From the NCBI GenBank assembly GCA_016793445.1, contig JAEUME010000016.1, positions 248,001 to 312,000 of the forward strand: a DNA stretch of 64,000 nucleotides, in the 5' to 3' direction. The position numbers were made by a program, and so were the translations under genes. The DNA is from Hyphomicrobium sp. (lineage in GTDB: Bacteria; Pseudomonadota; Alphaproteobacteria; Rhizobiales; Hyphomicrobiaceae). The notes beneath the pieces were generated by a model. That model saw only the letters and a program-made list of their open reading frames with translations. It searched no databases and was not told where the DNA came from. The stretch's first letter is position 1. Each line of letters starts with the position of its first letter. Below, piece by piece: positions 53,882-64,000 of the stretch.

Positions 53882-53998
53882 AGCATGATCTGTCCTGATG
53901 GAATCGGATTTGCTCTCACTTTCTTATCTGATGGCGTTTTCAACGGCGAACCTGTTCTCACTTCACCGAAAAGCGCTTCCGGAGCATCCAGCGAGGCC

Positions 53999-55792
53999 AT
54001 GATCCCTGCAGCGAGCCCCAATAACACCCGGTGGCACGACGGCCGCCCACAGGGACCGGCGCTGGCCGGTGTCATAGCCTGTGCCTTCTTGCTGCTCATG
54101 AACACCGGCTGCCTCGCAGGCGCCAAACATGACGACGCCTACCGGCCACCGGCGGGCACCGGCTCGACCTTGCAGGTTCCCGGCAGTCCCCCGCCCTCGG
54201 CCATCCTGCAAGACAGCCTTGGACCGGCCGTAGAGCGTGGCGAGCTTGCCCCCGTCATGGCCGCGGACGGCTCGGGGCTGCCATATGAACTGTGGCGCGG
54301 CGTCGATATCGCTGGCTTCGAAAAGCTCATCAGCGAGATCGAAATCCCCCCGCGCTCGCCTGCTTTGCACGATCTTTGGAAGCGGCTCGTCACCTCCAAC
54401 GTGACGCCGCCGGCGGGCCAGACGGCCGATATCAAATTCACCGCTCTCCGGCTCGAAGCGCTCTATCGGTCCGGGCTTGCCGCTGAAGCAGCGGCGGAGC
54501 TGGCGCCGCCGGCGGGTGATCCGGTGCTTGCGCTCTTTGCAGCTCGCAATGCACTCGCAAATGCCGACCGCGACAAGGCCTGCGAACTCTCCCGTCAAGT
54601 TGCTGGTCTCAAACCCGACACGCCAAAGCCCGTGCTCGCGCAGGCGGCGCTGCTCAATGGCTATTGCGCCGCGGTTGGTGGTGACGCAGCTGGCGCAGGA
54701 CTTGCCGCCGAGCTCGCGCGCGAAGCAGGCCTGCAACAGACGCCCGGGCTTGCCGCGCTCGATGCCATATCCATCGGGGTCAAACCGCAAACCAAGATCG
54801 AAGGCCGCCTCGGGCTCATCGACTATCGCCTGCTGGAAGCCGCGGGAGCGCCGCCCTCGCTATCCGACCTCGATAAGGCCGAGCCGGCCCTTCTTGTCGC
54901 GCTCACCAACGACAGTGCGAGCTTGCCGGAACTGAGGCTTGCTGCCGCCGAGGCAGCGGCGAAACTCAACGCCATCTCACCCGATGCGCTCGCCGCCATC
55001 TACAGCGCGCTGGCCCCAGCGCAGACCGCCGAAGCGCTGTTGGCGGGTGCCGGTGGCCTGTCGGGCGCCGCGCGGCGGGCCGCGCTGTTCAAGGCGGCGG
55101 AAGCCGAACGCACCCCAATGAAAAAGACGCGGCTGATCCGCGCCCTCCTCGATGATGCGCGCGCTAACATGCTGGCGTTTCCCGTCATGCGCATGCTGGC
55201 GCGGACAACAGCGCAAGTCCCCGTTCAGCCGGAGCTGTCCTGGTTCATCGAGACGGCGGCCGAGATCGGCCTCGCCTCGGGCAACTACAAGATGACCTAC
55301 GATTGGGTCGCGTTGTCACAAGGCGCAAGCCCCGACGGCAGCGGCTATACCCATTGGCTGGCGCTCGCCGATATCGCGGGCGCCAACCTGGAGCCGCGCG
55401 GCCAGCACTTGGGCGATCTGGAACTCCTTGCTCGTCACTCGCGCTTCTCGCCCGACGGGCTCCACCGGCTCGCCACGGTGCTCGACGCGCTGCAGTACGT
55501 GGTCCCCATTCCGCTCTGGGAGGCGGCAAGCCGCACACCCCAGCCCACCGGCGGATATCTGCCCGAAACCGGCGTCCTGTCGGAGATGCAGGACGCCGCC
55601 AAGAAGAAAGAGTTTGGTCATACGGTCCTGCTCGTGATGAAGGCACTTGGACCAACGGGCGCGGAAGGCGCGAACATGATCGCCCTTGGTGACAGCATTC
55701 GCGCCTTGAAGCGCGCCGGGCTGGAAGCCGATGCGCGCCGGCTGGGATTGGAGGCCTTGTTTTCCGCCTGGCCGCGCACGGCGACGAATTGA
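53999..55792 (+). CDS. lipoprotein-like helical-repeat protein
   Basis: A protein of up to 597 residues from ATG 53999 (start not decisive). A hydrophobic segment ending in a lipobox-like LLMNTGC (about 36) suggests a lipid-anchored, periplasmic protein. The rest is Ala/Leu-rich and helical, with repeated AxxLxxxAGL patterns resembling TPR/SEL-type solenoids. It lies directly before xerD (10-nt gap), an arrangement common in Hyphomicrobiales. No known function. The DNA just upstream (53880-53990) carries a GAGCATGATC motif, see findings. Confidence 0.65.
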   Translation: MIPAASPNNTRWHDGRPQGPALAGVIACAFLLLMNTGCLAGAKHDDAYRPPAGTGSTLQVPGSPPPSAILQDSLGPAVERGELAPVMAADGSGLPYELWRGVDIAGFEKLISEIEIPPRSPALHDLWKRLVTSNVTPPAGQTADIKFTALRLEALYRSGLAAEAAAELAPPAGDPVLALFAARNALANADRDKACELSRQVAGLKPDTPKPVLAQAALLNGYCAAVGGDAAGAGLAAELAREAGLQQTPGLAALDAISIGVKPQTKIEGRLGLIDYRLLEAAGAPPSLSDLDKAEPALLVALTNDSASLPELRLAAAEAAAKLNAISPDALAAIYSALAPAQTAEALLAGAGGLSGAARRAALFKAAEAERTPMKKTRLIRALLDDARANMLAFPVMRMLARTTAQVPVQPELSWFIETAAEIGLASGNYKMTYDWVALSQGASPDGSGYTHWLALADIAGANLEPRGQHLGDLELLARHSRFSPDGLHRLATVLDALQYVVPIPLWEAASRTPQPTGGYLPETGVLSEMQDAAKKKEFGHTVLLVMKALGPTGAEGANMIALGDSIRALKRAGLEADARRLGLEALFSAWPRTATN

Positions 55793-55802
55793 GGATACTG
55801 CG

Positions 55803-56801
55803 ATGGGTCACGACCAGAGCCGGGACAACGAGCGCGGTGGCGCCGGCTTTGCTGAGAGCGCCGCCGATAGCGGCGAAGCGCGCCTTCTCAATTCTTTTCT
55901 TGAAATGCTCATCGCCGAACGCGGCGCGGCGGCCAACACCATCGCGGCCTATGAACGCGATCTGTGGGACTTCTGCGTCTTCACAAACGCCCGCGCAACA
56001 TCCCTTCAAGCCGTCACCAGCAAGATGATACAGGCTTACATCCAGCACCTGTCTCAAGAGGGCATGTCGCCCGCGTCACGCGCACGCCGGCTGTCGGCGA
56101 TCCGCCAGTTTTATAAGTTCCTGACGATCGAAGGCGCAATCGATGCGGATCCATCGGAAGGTATTGCGGGCCCCAAGCGCGAGAGGCCGCTCCCAAAAGT
56201 CCTGAGTGTCGTAGACGTCGACCGCCTGATTGCCGCCGCGCAAGCGCGCATCGAGGGACAGGAGGGCCACGCTCTCTTTCGCGCTTTGCGGCTCTACTGC
56301 CTGCTCGAATTGCTCTATGCCACCGGCATGCGCGTCAGCGAACTGGTGTCTTTGCCGCGCAGCGTGCTGAAGGGCGACCCGCGCGTGCTCACCATCAAAG
56401 GCAAGGGCGGCCGCGAGCGCCTTGTTCCCCTCAACCCGGCAGCCCGCGCCGCGCTGGACCGCTATCTCGCGGTGTCCGGGCGGCACGACAATTCGCGCTG
56501 GCTATTTGCATCGAAGGCGGCAGAGGGCCACGTCACGCGTCAGGGCTTCGCGCTCGACCTTAAGGATCTGGCCGAGGAGGCCGGACTCGATCCCGATCGG
56601 GTATCGCCTCACGTCCTGCGCCATGCCTTCGCGAGCCACCTGCTCGACCGTGGCGCGGATCTGCGCGCGGTGCAGCAATTGCTTGGTCACGCAGATATCT
56701 CGACGACGGAGATTTACACACACGTGCTTCAGGAACGCTTGAAAAAACTCGTCAACGATCATCATCCCCTTGCCAAGCTCGCAGACAATACGAAAAGCTG
56801 A
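55803..56801 (+). CDS. xerD: tyrosine recombinase XerD
   Basis: A 332-residue tyrosine recombinase. The N-terminal SAM-like DNA-binding domain (NTIAAYERDLWDFCVF, SPASRARRLSAIRQFYKFL) is followed by the catalytic domain with Arg177 (TGMRVSEL), Lys in GKGGRERLVPL (about 201), HVLR (His270, Arg273), LGHADISTTEIYTHV (His about 296, Tyr about 305). It resolves chromosome dimers at dif with XerC. No phage or integron genes are nearby, so the housekeeping role is preferred. Confidence 0.93.
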   Translation: MGHDQSRDNERGGAGFAESAADSGEARLLNSFLEMLIAERGAAANTIAAYERDLWDFCVFTNARATSLQAVTSKMIQAYIQHLSQEGMSPASRARRLSAIRQFYKFLTIEGAIDADPSEGIAGPKRERPLPKVLSVVDVDRLIAAAQARIEGQEGHALFRALRLYCLLELLYATGMRVSELVSLPRSVLKGDPRVLTIKGKGGRERLVPLNPAARAALDRYLAVSGRHDNSRWLFASKAAEGHVTRQGFALDLKDLAEEAGLDPDRVSPHVLRHAFASHLLDRGADLRAVQQLLGHADISTTEIYTHVLQERLKKLVNDHHPLAKLADNTKS

Positions 56802-56867
56802 TGCGCCCCTTGTGAGCAGCCCCTATAGTTCCGCGCACAATAGATCTGGCGAAAGGGAACAAGCAAC

Positions 56868-57527
56868 ATGAGCCGGCTGTATGGGGAAAAGCATCGCGCA
56901 CTACAGGACTCCTTCGATACCCGCAGAATTGCGGACCGTGTCGAAGAGATCGTGGTGCGGCCCGAAATCGACGACATGGGCAAGGCCTTCATCGAAAGCC
57001 GTGACATGTTTTTCCTCTCGACGGTAGACCACAACGGCCGGCCGACCGTCTCATACAAGGGTGGCACGCCAGGCTTCGTAAAGGTCCTGGATCCGACGAC
57101 AATTGCCTTTCCGAGCTATGACGGTAACGGCATGTACTTCTCTATGGGCAACATCGCGGGCAATCCCGAGATCGGCTGCCTGTTCATCGATTTCGAGCGC
57201 CCCTTCCGCACGCGCCTGCAGGGGCGCGCCGAACTGGTGAAGGACGGCCCGCTTCTGTCGCTGTTTAAGGAAGCAGAACTGGTCATAAAGGTCGCCGTCA
57301 GCGAAACCTGGATGAACTGCCCGCGCTACATTCACCGCTATCAGAAGCTTGAGCGCTCCCGATACGCGCCCGGTGTGGAAACCGAGACGCCGTTCTGCGA
57401 ATGGAAGCGCATCGACATCATCCAGGATACGCTTCGACCTGAAGAAGTGGAAAAAGTCGCACAGATGGGCACCGTCACGATTGACGACTGGATGGGTAAG
57501 GTCATAGCCGGCGATAAAGGCGCCTGA
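56868..57527 (+). CDS. pyridoxamine 5'-phosphate oxidase-fold flavoprotein
   Basis: A 219-residue split-barrel protein of the PNPOx-like class: MFFLSTVDHNGRPTVSYKGG, then VLDPTTIAFPSYDGNGMYFS and ERPFRTRLQGRAELV, which are FMN-binding strands. It is probably an FMN- or heme-binding reductase or oxidase of unknown substrate. AAAGGGAA precedes the ATG. Monocistronic, convergent with the Mpo1-like gene. Confidence 0.82.
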   Translation: MSRLYGEKHRALQDSFDTRRIADRVEEIVVRPEIDDMGKAFIESRDMFFLSTVDHNGRPTVSYKGGTPGFVKVLDPTTIAFPSYDGNGMYFSMGNIAGNPEIGCLFIDFERPFRTRLQGRAELVKDGPLLSLFKEAELVIKVAVSETWMNCPRYIHRYQKLERSRYAPGVETETPFCEWKRIDIIQDTLRPEEVEKVAQMGTVTIDDWMGKVIAGDKGA

Positions 57528-57540
57528 CCCTCTCCTCGAA

Positions 57541-57584
57541 GGGCATCCCGTTCCCATTCATTTTCGCACCGGAACGGGACGCCC
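57541..57584 (+). terminator. hairpin between convergent genes
   Basis: Stem GGGC-A-TCCCGTTCC with GGAACGGGA-C-GCCC (one mismatch), 16-nt loop, followed by CTCTTTCGC. It overlaps the 3' end of the Mpo1-like gene. A moderate terminator, possibly used by both strands. Confidence 0.5.
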
Positions 57585-57968
57585 CTCTTTCGCGCAAGCA
57601 CCACCTATTTTCTGCCGGGCGACTTCCCGATCGAGTTGGCCGTCGAGCCACAACGAGAACATCTTCAAGTCTGCCCGCAGCGACCACCAGGGATATGTGA
57701 AGGTGGCAGGTTTATTGTGCTCGACAACCGCATGCGACAGCCACGCAGGCCCGTAGGATCCCGCCAACGCGCTGACAAGAAATCCCGGACGGCGCGTCAC
57801 CGCATAGGCGGCGAGGCTTCCGATCGCAACCGCCGTGCCGAAAATATGCAACTGGCGGGTTCTGGGATCGCGATGCTCACCCAGGTAGTAGGGCCAGAAC
57901 TCCTCGAACGTCTCGATCCCGGACGTGCTTTGCTGCGGTTGCGGCGACTGCAACACCTTCTGATCCAT
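57558..57968 (-). CDS. Mpo1/DUF962-like membrane protein
   Basis: A 136-residue protein; start 57968 with GGAGGAG upstream. Family phrases: FEEFWPYYLGEHRDPRTRQL, HIFGTAVAIGSLAAY, YGPAWLSHAVVEHNKPATF and YPWWSLRADLKMF. Histidines in HxxxxxR-x-x-H and SHAVVEHN correspond to the metal site of yeast Mpo1, an Fe2+ dioxygenase of 2-hydroxy fatty acids. Two membrane segments near residues 50-85. Substrate here is unknown. Confidence 0.85.
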   Translation of the reverse strand: MDQKVLQSPQPQQSTSGIETFEEFWPYYLGEHRDPRTRQLHIFGTAVAIGSLAAYAVTRRPGFLVSALAGSYGPAWLSHAVVEHNKPATFTYPWWSLRADLKMFSLWLDGQLDREVARQKIGGACAKEGRPVPVRK

Positions 57969-58179
57969 AGCCTTGCTCCTCCGAATCCGCAGCGCCTCGC
58001 GCTCCAGCCCGTGCAAACCGCTCCGTCTGACACGATGTGACAACTTCGGCTGAAACTCATCACATCACGCATAGGTTCCAGGCGCGCCGGGCCACGGTGG
58101 AGACGGCCATGGCATTTCCAGAGCCCTCTCTTGTTTCGCCATGAGCAATCCCCATCTCTAGACGGTCCGAAAAGACCGA

Positions 58180-58698
58180 TTGGTTCAAGAAAGGATCTCG
58201 CCAGCTTTGTACACCGCCTACACCGCTCGCGCCTCCGACCGTTTCAGCCGTTCGCATGAGCGCGCACGCCAACAAGCACCGGCTTCGCACGAGGATGTGC
58301 AGGCGACGCTCGCACGGCTTGAGACAATCGCAACCGTCATGGATAGCGCCGTGCGCATCCCGGGCACGACAATCGTCATGGGTGTGGACGCGCTGCTTGG
58401 CCTGCTGCCTGTTGTGGGCGATGCCATCTCGGGCGCGATCGGCAGCTATCTGATCTGGGAGGCCCGCCGTCTTGGCGCTTCGCGAGTACTCATTGCACGC
58501 ATGGCCGCCAACACGACAATCGACACGGTGCTCGGCAGCATTCCCGTCGTCGGCGACGTGCTTGACGTCTTCCACAAATCGAACCGCAAGAACATCGATC
58601 TCCTCAAGGCGCATCTGGAAAAGCACGGCGTCCGCCCAACGGGCGCCAACGGCAAGATCATCGACGCCACATACCGGGCCGAGACCCTTCGTGGTTAA
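58180..58698 (+). CDS. DUF4112 protein
   Basis: A 172-residue protein with the DUF4112 core: LARLETIATVMDSAVRIPGT, then MGVDALLGLLPVVGDAISGA, IGSYLIWEARRLGAS and DTVLGSIPVVGDVLDVFHKS. Two Gly/Pro/Val-rich amphipathic segments probably lie in or on the membrane. The start is uncertain: TTG 58180 or TTG 58207 (the latter after AAAGGA). Function unknown. Confidence 0.78.
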   Translation: MVQERISPALYTAYTARASDRFSRSHERARQQAPASHEDVQATLARLETIATVMDSAVRIPGTTIVMGVDALLGLLPVVGDAISGAIGSYLIWEARRLGASRVLIARMAANTTIDTVLGSIPVVGDVLDVFHKSNRKNIDLLKAHLEKHGVRPTGANGKIIDATYRAETLRG

Positions 58699-58839
58699 CG
58701 CCCGTGACGCGACGCGCGGCGTTGCATGCGGAGCCTTATAATTCTCGCGTCCAATGACTAGATTGCCAGCAACGACGTATTCAAGAGGTTGAGTACTGAC
58801 GCAGCCGCACGTGTCGATCAGATCAGAGGAGTTGCAAAC

Positions 58840-59130
58840 ATGAGAGTTGCAAATGCCGGGGCATCGAGGGGATTGATCAGGCTCGTTGCCCTCTCTGCCC
58901 TGCCGTTCATGGCCGCGCTCGCAGCCGGCCAAGCCTACGCCGACAACGACGAGCAGGCACTGCGCTTGCGCGACACGGTTGCCGACCCCAGCGTCCCCCT
59001 CGCATGGGACCGCCGCCATCACCCCGAGACGTGGCGTTATCGCACGCCCAAGCGCCACTACGTGAGCCATTGCGGCAAGCGATACTACTGGGACGGAGAC
59101 GAGTGCGTGCGCAAGCGCCGCTATCGCTGA
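58840..59130 (+). CDS. small exported protein
   Basis: A 96-residue protein with a clear signal peptide (LIRLVALSALPFMAALAAGQ, cleavage after AYA) and a Shine-Dalgarno AGAGGAG at the right distance from ATG 58840. The mature part is short and basic, with the C-terminal phrase HCGKRYYWDGDECVRKRRYR; its two cysteines are suited to one disulfide. No family recognised. Confidence 0.7.
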   Translation: MRVANAGASRGLIRLVALSALPFMAALAAGQAYADNDEQALRLRDTVADPSVPLAWDRRHHPETWRYRTPKRHYVSHCGKRYYWDGDECVRKRRYR

Positions 59131-59163
59131 GACAGGCCTACAAACAGACGATGCCGAAAGAAA

Positions 59164-59188
59164 AAGGCGGCCACAACAGGACCGCCTT
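59164..59188 (-). terminator. intrinsic terminator of gyrB
   Basis: Stem AAGGCGG/CCGCCTT with short inner pairing. On the minus strand it is followed by TTTCTTTC. About 30 nt after the gyrB stop. Confidence 0.75.
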
Positions 59189-59218
59189 ACTGCATTTCAA
59201 AGGTGCTTGCTCTTGCGA

Positions 59219-61705
<2,487 letters not shown>

Positions 61706-61827
61706 TTATAGCACAAAGCGCCCGGAATTGCGTCACAAAACCTTCTTTCGACCGCACTTTCACGGGGGCCGTTTTTCAAATAAATTCAATAATTTGCGTG
61801 CGGCGGATTGCCGCCTGCCGGAAAGCT

Positions 61828-62985
61828 TCAGAGCGCCTTCAATCCGCCCTCGTCGACGGCCCACAGCTGCGCCCGCCCGGCAAGGTCCTCGAAGGCTGAC
61901 GCATCGGTACCGGTCATCCACGCTTGCGCCCCAAGACGCAGGATCTCCTCGAACAGCGCCGCCCGGCGGTGGCGATCGAGATGCGCAGTGATCTCATCCA
62001 GCAACAGGATGGGCGCCGCGCCCTCCTGGCGCGCGGTGAGCAATTCCGCGTGCGCCAGGACCAGGCCGATCAGCAGCGCCTTCTGCTCGCCCGTGGAACA
62101 CAGCCGGGCGGCGATCTGCTTTGGCCCGTGCACCACTGCAAGGTCGGAGCGATGCGGTCCTTCAAGGGTGCGGCCGGCCGCGCGATCGCGCTCGCGTGTC
62201 GCGCGAAGGGTGTGCGCATAAGCGTTCTCCGCTTCGAGCGCAGGCATGGCGGCCAGGTCGTCCTCGATCCGGCCTTCGATGGCAAGACCGCTCCAGGGAA
62301 AGGCCGAGTCGGGATCACGCGCGCGCCGCTCCGCGATGATGCGCGCCATGGCGGCTGCCGCTTCAAGCCGCGCGGCGGCCACCGCAACGCCCGTCTCCGC
62401 CATCACCAACTCGAATCCGGAAAGTTGCGCATCCTCGCGCACACCATCCGACAGCAGCCGGTTACGCGCCGTCATCGCCCGCTCGAAACGCCCGGCGAGT
62501 GTGCGATAGGCCGGATCGAAGCACAGAATGAGTCGGTCGAGAAAGCGGCGGCGCTCCGTGCCCGAGCCCGTGAACAGCCCATCCATGGCCGGCGTCAGCC
62601 AGACGATTTCGAGATAGTCGGCGAGCACGCCCGAGCCTGGCTGCTGCACGCCGTCGATGCGCACGATGCGGCCGCGCTCAGAGCTTGCCGCGCCGGGCTG
62701 AAGTCCGGTCCCGATGTCAGCAGGGCCATTCAACGTATGGACGTGCGCGGCGACCGCAAATCCGCCATCGCCTCCGGCGCGCGGAATCTCGTTGAACGGC
62801 GCGCGCCGCAGTCCTTGCCCGGGAGCCAGCAGCGACAGCGCTTCGAGCAGGTTTGTCTTGCCCGAGCCGTTCGCGCCCGCGATCACCTGCGGCCGTGCCG
62901 TCGCCTCGAGCGTCACGCCGGGATAATTGCGATAATTCGTCAGGCTGAGCCGCTCGACCCACAGGCCGCTGGTGTCACTGGTCAT
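61828..62985 (-). CDS. recF: DNA replication and repair protein RecF
   Basis: A 385-residue SMC-like ATPase. N-terminal VERLSLTNYRNYPGVTLEAT, Walker A GANGSGKTNLLEAL, the signature SSERGRIVRIDG-containing arm, CSTGEQKALLIGLVLAHAEL (signature motif) and Walker B ILLLDEITAHLD. It loads RecA at gaps with RecOR. It lies between dnaN and gyrB in the standard order with 78 nt to dnaN. Confidence 0.94.
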   Translation of the reverse strand: MTSDTSGLWVERLSLTNYRNYPGVTLEATARPQVIAGANGSGKTNLLEALSLLAPGQGLRRAPFNEIPRAGGDGGFAVAAHVHTLNGPADIGTGLQPGAASSERGRIVRIDGVQQPGSGVLADYLEIVWLTPAMDGLFTGSGTERRRFLDRLILCFDPAYRTLAGRFERAMTARNRLLSDGVREDAQLSGFELVMAETGVAVAAARLEAAAAMARIIAERRARDPDSAFPWSGLAIEGRIEDDLAAMPALEAENAYAHTLRATRERDRAAGRTLEGPHRSDLAVVHGPKQIAARLCSTGEQKALLIGLVLAHAELLTARQEGAAPILLLDEITAHLDRHRRAALFEEILRLGAQAWMTGTDASAFEDLAGRAQLWAVDEGGLKAL

Positions 62986-63063
62986 AGGCGACCTACCGCC
63001 CGCCGCACCATCGCATCGCCAATACTGACATTTGCAAATGTGCCGCCAGAAGCAAAAATGACA

Positions 63064-64000
63064 TTACACCCGCATCGGCATCAGCACGTAAAGCGCGCCT
63101 TCCGAGCCGGTATCTTTCACCATGGTGGGCGAGCCGGGATCAGCCAGCAGAAAACGGGCTTCCTCGCCTTCAAGCTGGCCGGCGATGTCGAGCAGGTAGC
63201 GAGCATTGAAGCCGATCTCCAAAGGAGAGGCCCCGTAGGAAACCGCGATCTCTTCCGTAGCGCTACCGCCCTCCGGGTTGTTGACCGAGAGCACGAGCTT
63301 GTTCTTATCGAGGTTGAGTTTCACCGCGCGCCCGCGCTCGCTCGCAATCGTCGAAACGCGATCGACCGCGCTCATGAAGGCCGCGTTCGCCACCTTCAAT
63401 TCCTTGTCGTTGTTATGAGGGATGACGCGGCCATAGTCGGGGAACGTGCCGTCGATCAGCTTGGAGGTCAGCACCACGTTGCCGATCTCGAAACGCACCT
63501 TGGTCTGGGATACGCCGATCTTCACCTTGGCGCTTGAATCTTCCAGCAGACGCGCAAGCTCATGCACTGTCTTTCTGGGAATGATCACACCGGGCATACC
63601 ATCCGCGCCCGCAGGGCAGGGCAGCTCCACCTGCGCAAGGCGATGGCCGTCGGTGGCGACCGCACGCAGCGTCTTTGTCCTGCCGGTCTCGGCGGTGTGG
63701 AAATAGATGCCGTTCAGGTAGTAGCGTGTCTCTTCCGTCGAGATGGCAAAGCGTGTCTTCTCGATCAGCCGCTTCAGGTCCGCGGCATCGATCGTGAACT
63801 CATGCCCGATCTCGCCCACGGCAAGGTCCGGGAAATCCTCCGCCGACAGCGTCTGCAGCGAGAAGCGCGATTGCCCCGACGTCAGCGTCAGCCGCTCTTT
63901 ATCGCCGTCGCGCTTCATCTCGATCTCGGCGCCTTCCGGCAGCTTGCGCACGATATCGTGCAGCATGTGGGCCGGGACCGTCAGCGTGCCACCCTGGCTT
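63064..64000 (-). CDS. dnaN: DNA polymerase III beta clamp, partial (5' end outside window)
   Basis: The last roughly 312 residues of DnaN. The frame stays open to the window edge and reads SQGGTLTVPAHMLHDIVRKL, matching the inner first domain, so about 60 N-terminal residues lie beyond 64000. Features: DFPDLAVGEIGHEFTIDAAD, RYYLNGIYFHT, VATDGHRLAQVELPCPAGA, VNNPEGGSATEEIAVSY and the C-terminal ALYVLMPMRV, which is the usual end of the clamp. It is the sliding clamp of replication; dnaA is expected upstream. Confidence 0.95.
   Translation of the reverse strand, partial: SQGGTLTVPAHMLHDIVRKLPEGAEIEMKRDGDKERLTLTSGQSRFSLQTLSAEDFPDLAVGEIGHEFTIDAADLKRLIEKTRFAISTEETRYYLNGIYFHTAETGRTKTLRAVATDGHRLAQVELPCPAGADGMPGVIIPRKTVHELARLLEDSSAKVKIGVSQTKVRFEIGNVVLTSKLIDGTFPDYGRVIPHNNDKELKVANAAFMSAVDRVSTIASERGRAVKLNLDKNKLVLSVNNPEGGSATEEIAVSYGASPLEIGFNARYLLDIAGQLEGEEARFLLADPGSPTMVKDTGSEGALYVLMPMRV

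Noticed and set aside
55803..56801. Tyrosine recombinase as phage or integron integrase
   Set aside because: Length, motifs and neighbours (aroK, aroB, CNNM transporter, bolA) fit housekeeping XerD.

Overview
The window looks like part of the chromosome of an alphaproteobacterial methylotroph of the Hyphomicrobiales, most likely Hyphomicrobium or a close relative. DNA is GC-rich with strongly GC-biased third codon positions. The evidence is a set of serine-cycle genes (serine-glyoxylate aminotransferase, malyl-CoA lyase, both malate thiokinase subunits, PEP carboxylase) together with typical alphaproteobacterial neighbourhoods: xerD/aroK/aroB/CNNM transporter/bolA/DnaJ-like/cobS/cobT, SUV3-like helicase/S4 protein/7Fe ferredoxin/CarD, and dnaN/recF/gyrB. 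Genus assignment is inference.

Layout. 0-7 kb: a minus-strand type I secretion pair (ABC protein and short HlyD-like adaptor), a membrane-anchored lectin/polysaccharide-lyase-like protein, and a separate RTX protein with a long Ala/Lys/Glu helical repeat. 7-12 kb: an Alg44-Alg8-AlgD-like set, i.e. a PilZ (c-di-GMP) gated uronic-acid exopolysaccharide synthase. Together these read as a surface-matrix locus. 12-19 kb: an FAD-linked hydroxyacid dehydrogenase, a secreted triple-repeat protein, a fatty-acid desaturase, an M48 protease/LemA pair and PrmB. 19.5-27.8 kb: the serine-cycle block, preceded by an orphan LuxR-type regulator whose receiver lacks the phosphoacceptor Asp, then tRNA-Arg(CCT).

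28-35.5 kb is the accessory part: a 1506-residue RTX/VCBS-type surface protein, then a graveyard of Rhs/YD fragments with lower-GC, immunity-like ORFs. Two copies of a short palindromic element lie inside the Rhs fragments; one interrupts, in frame, the Rhs motif that precedes the toxin junction. 35.4-49.8 kb: thermonuclease-like protein, CarD with a histone-H1-like N-terminal tail, fdxA, S4 protein, SUV3-like helicase, DUF3108 protein, rpmB, phytase-like protein, and cobalt chelatase genes cobS and cobT separated by two unrelated genes. 50-64 kb: bolA, CNNM transporter, aroB, aroK, lipoprotein, xerD, PPOX-fold protein, Mpo1-like protein, DUF4112 protein, a small exported protein, then gyrB, recF and a dnaN truncated by the window end (so the replication origin may be close).

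The most unusual signals are: the type I ABC protein whose Q-loop, signature and H-loop are all substituted while Walker A and B are intact; the c-di-GMP-controlled alginate-like synthase beside RTX/T1SS genes; the palindromic insertions in the decayed Rhs locus; the pseudo-receiver next to the serine cycle; and an 11-bp hairpin that buries the Shine-Dalgarno of a gene between cobS and cobT. Family names come from recognising motifs by eye; no database search was run.
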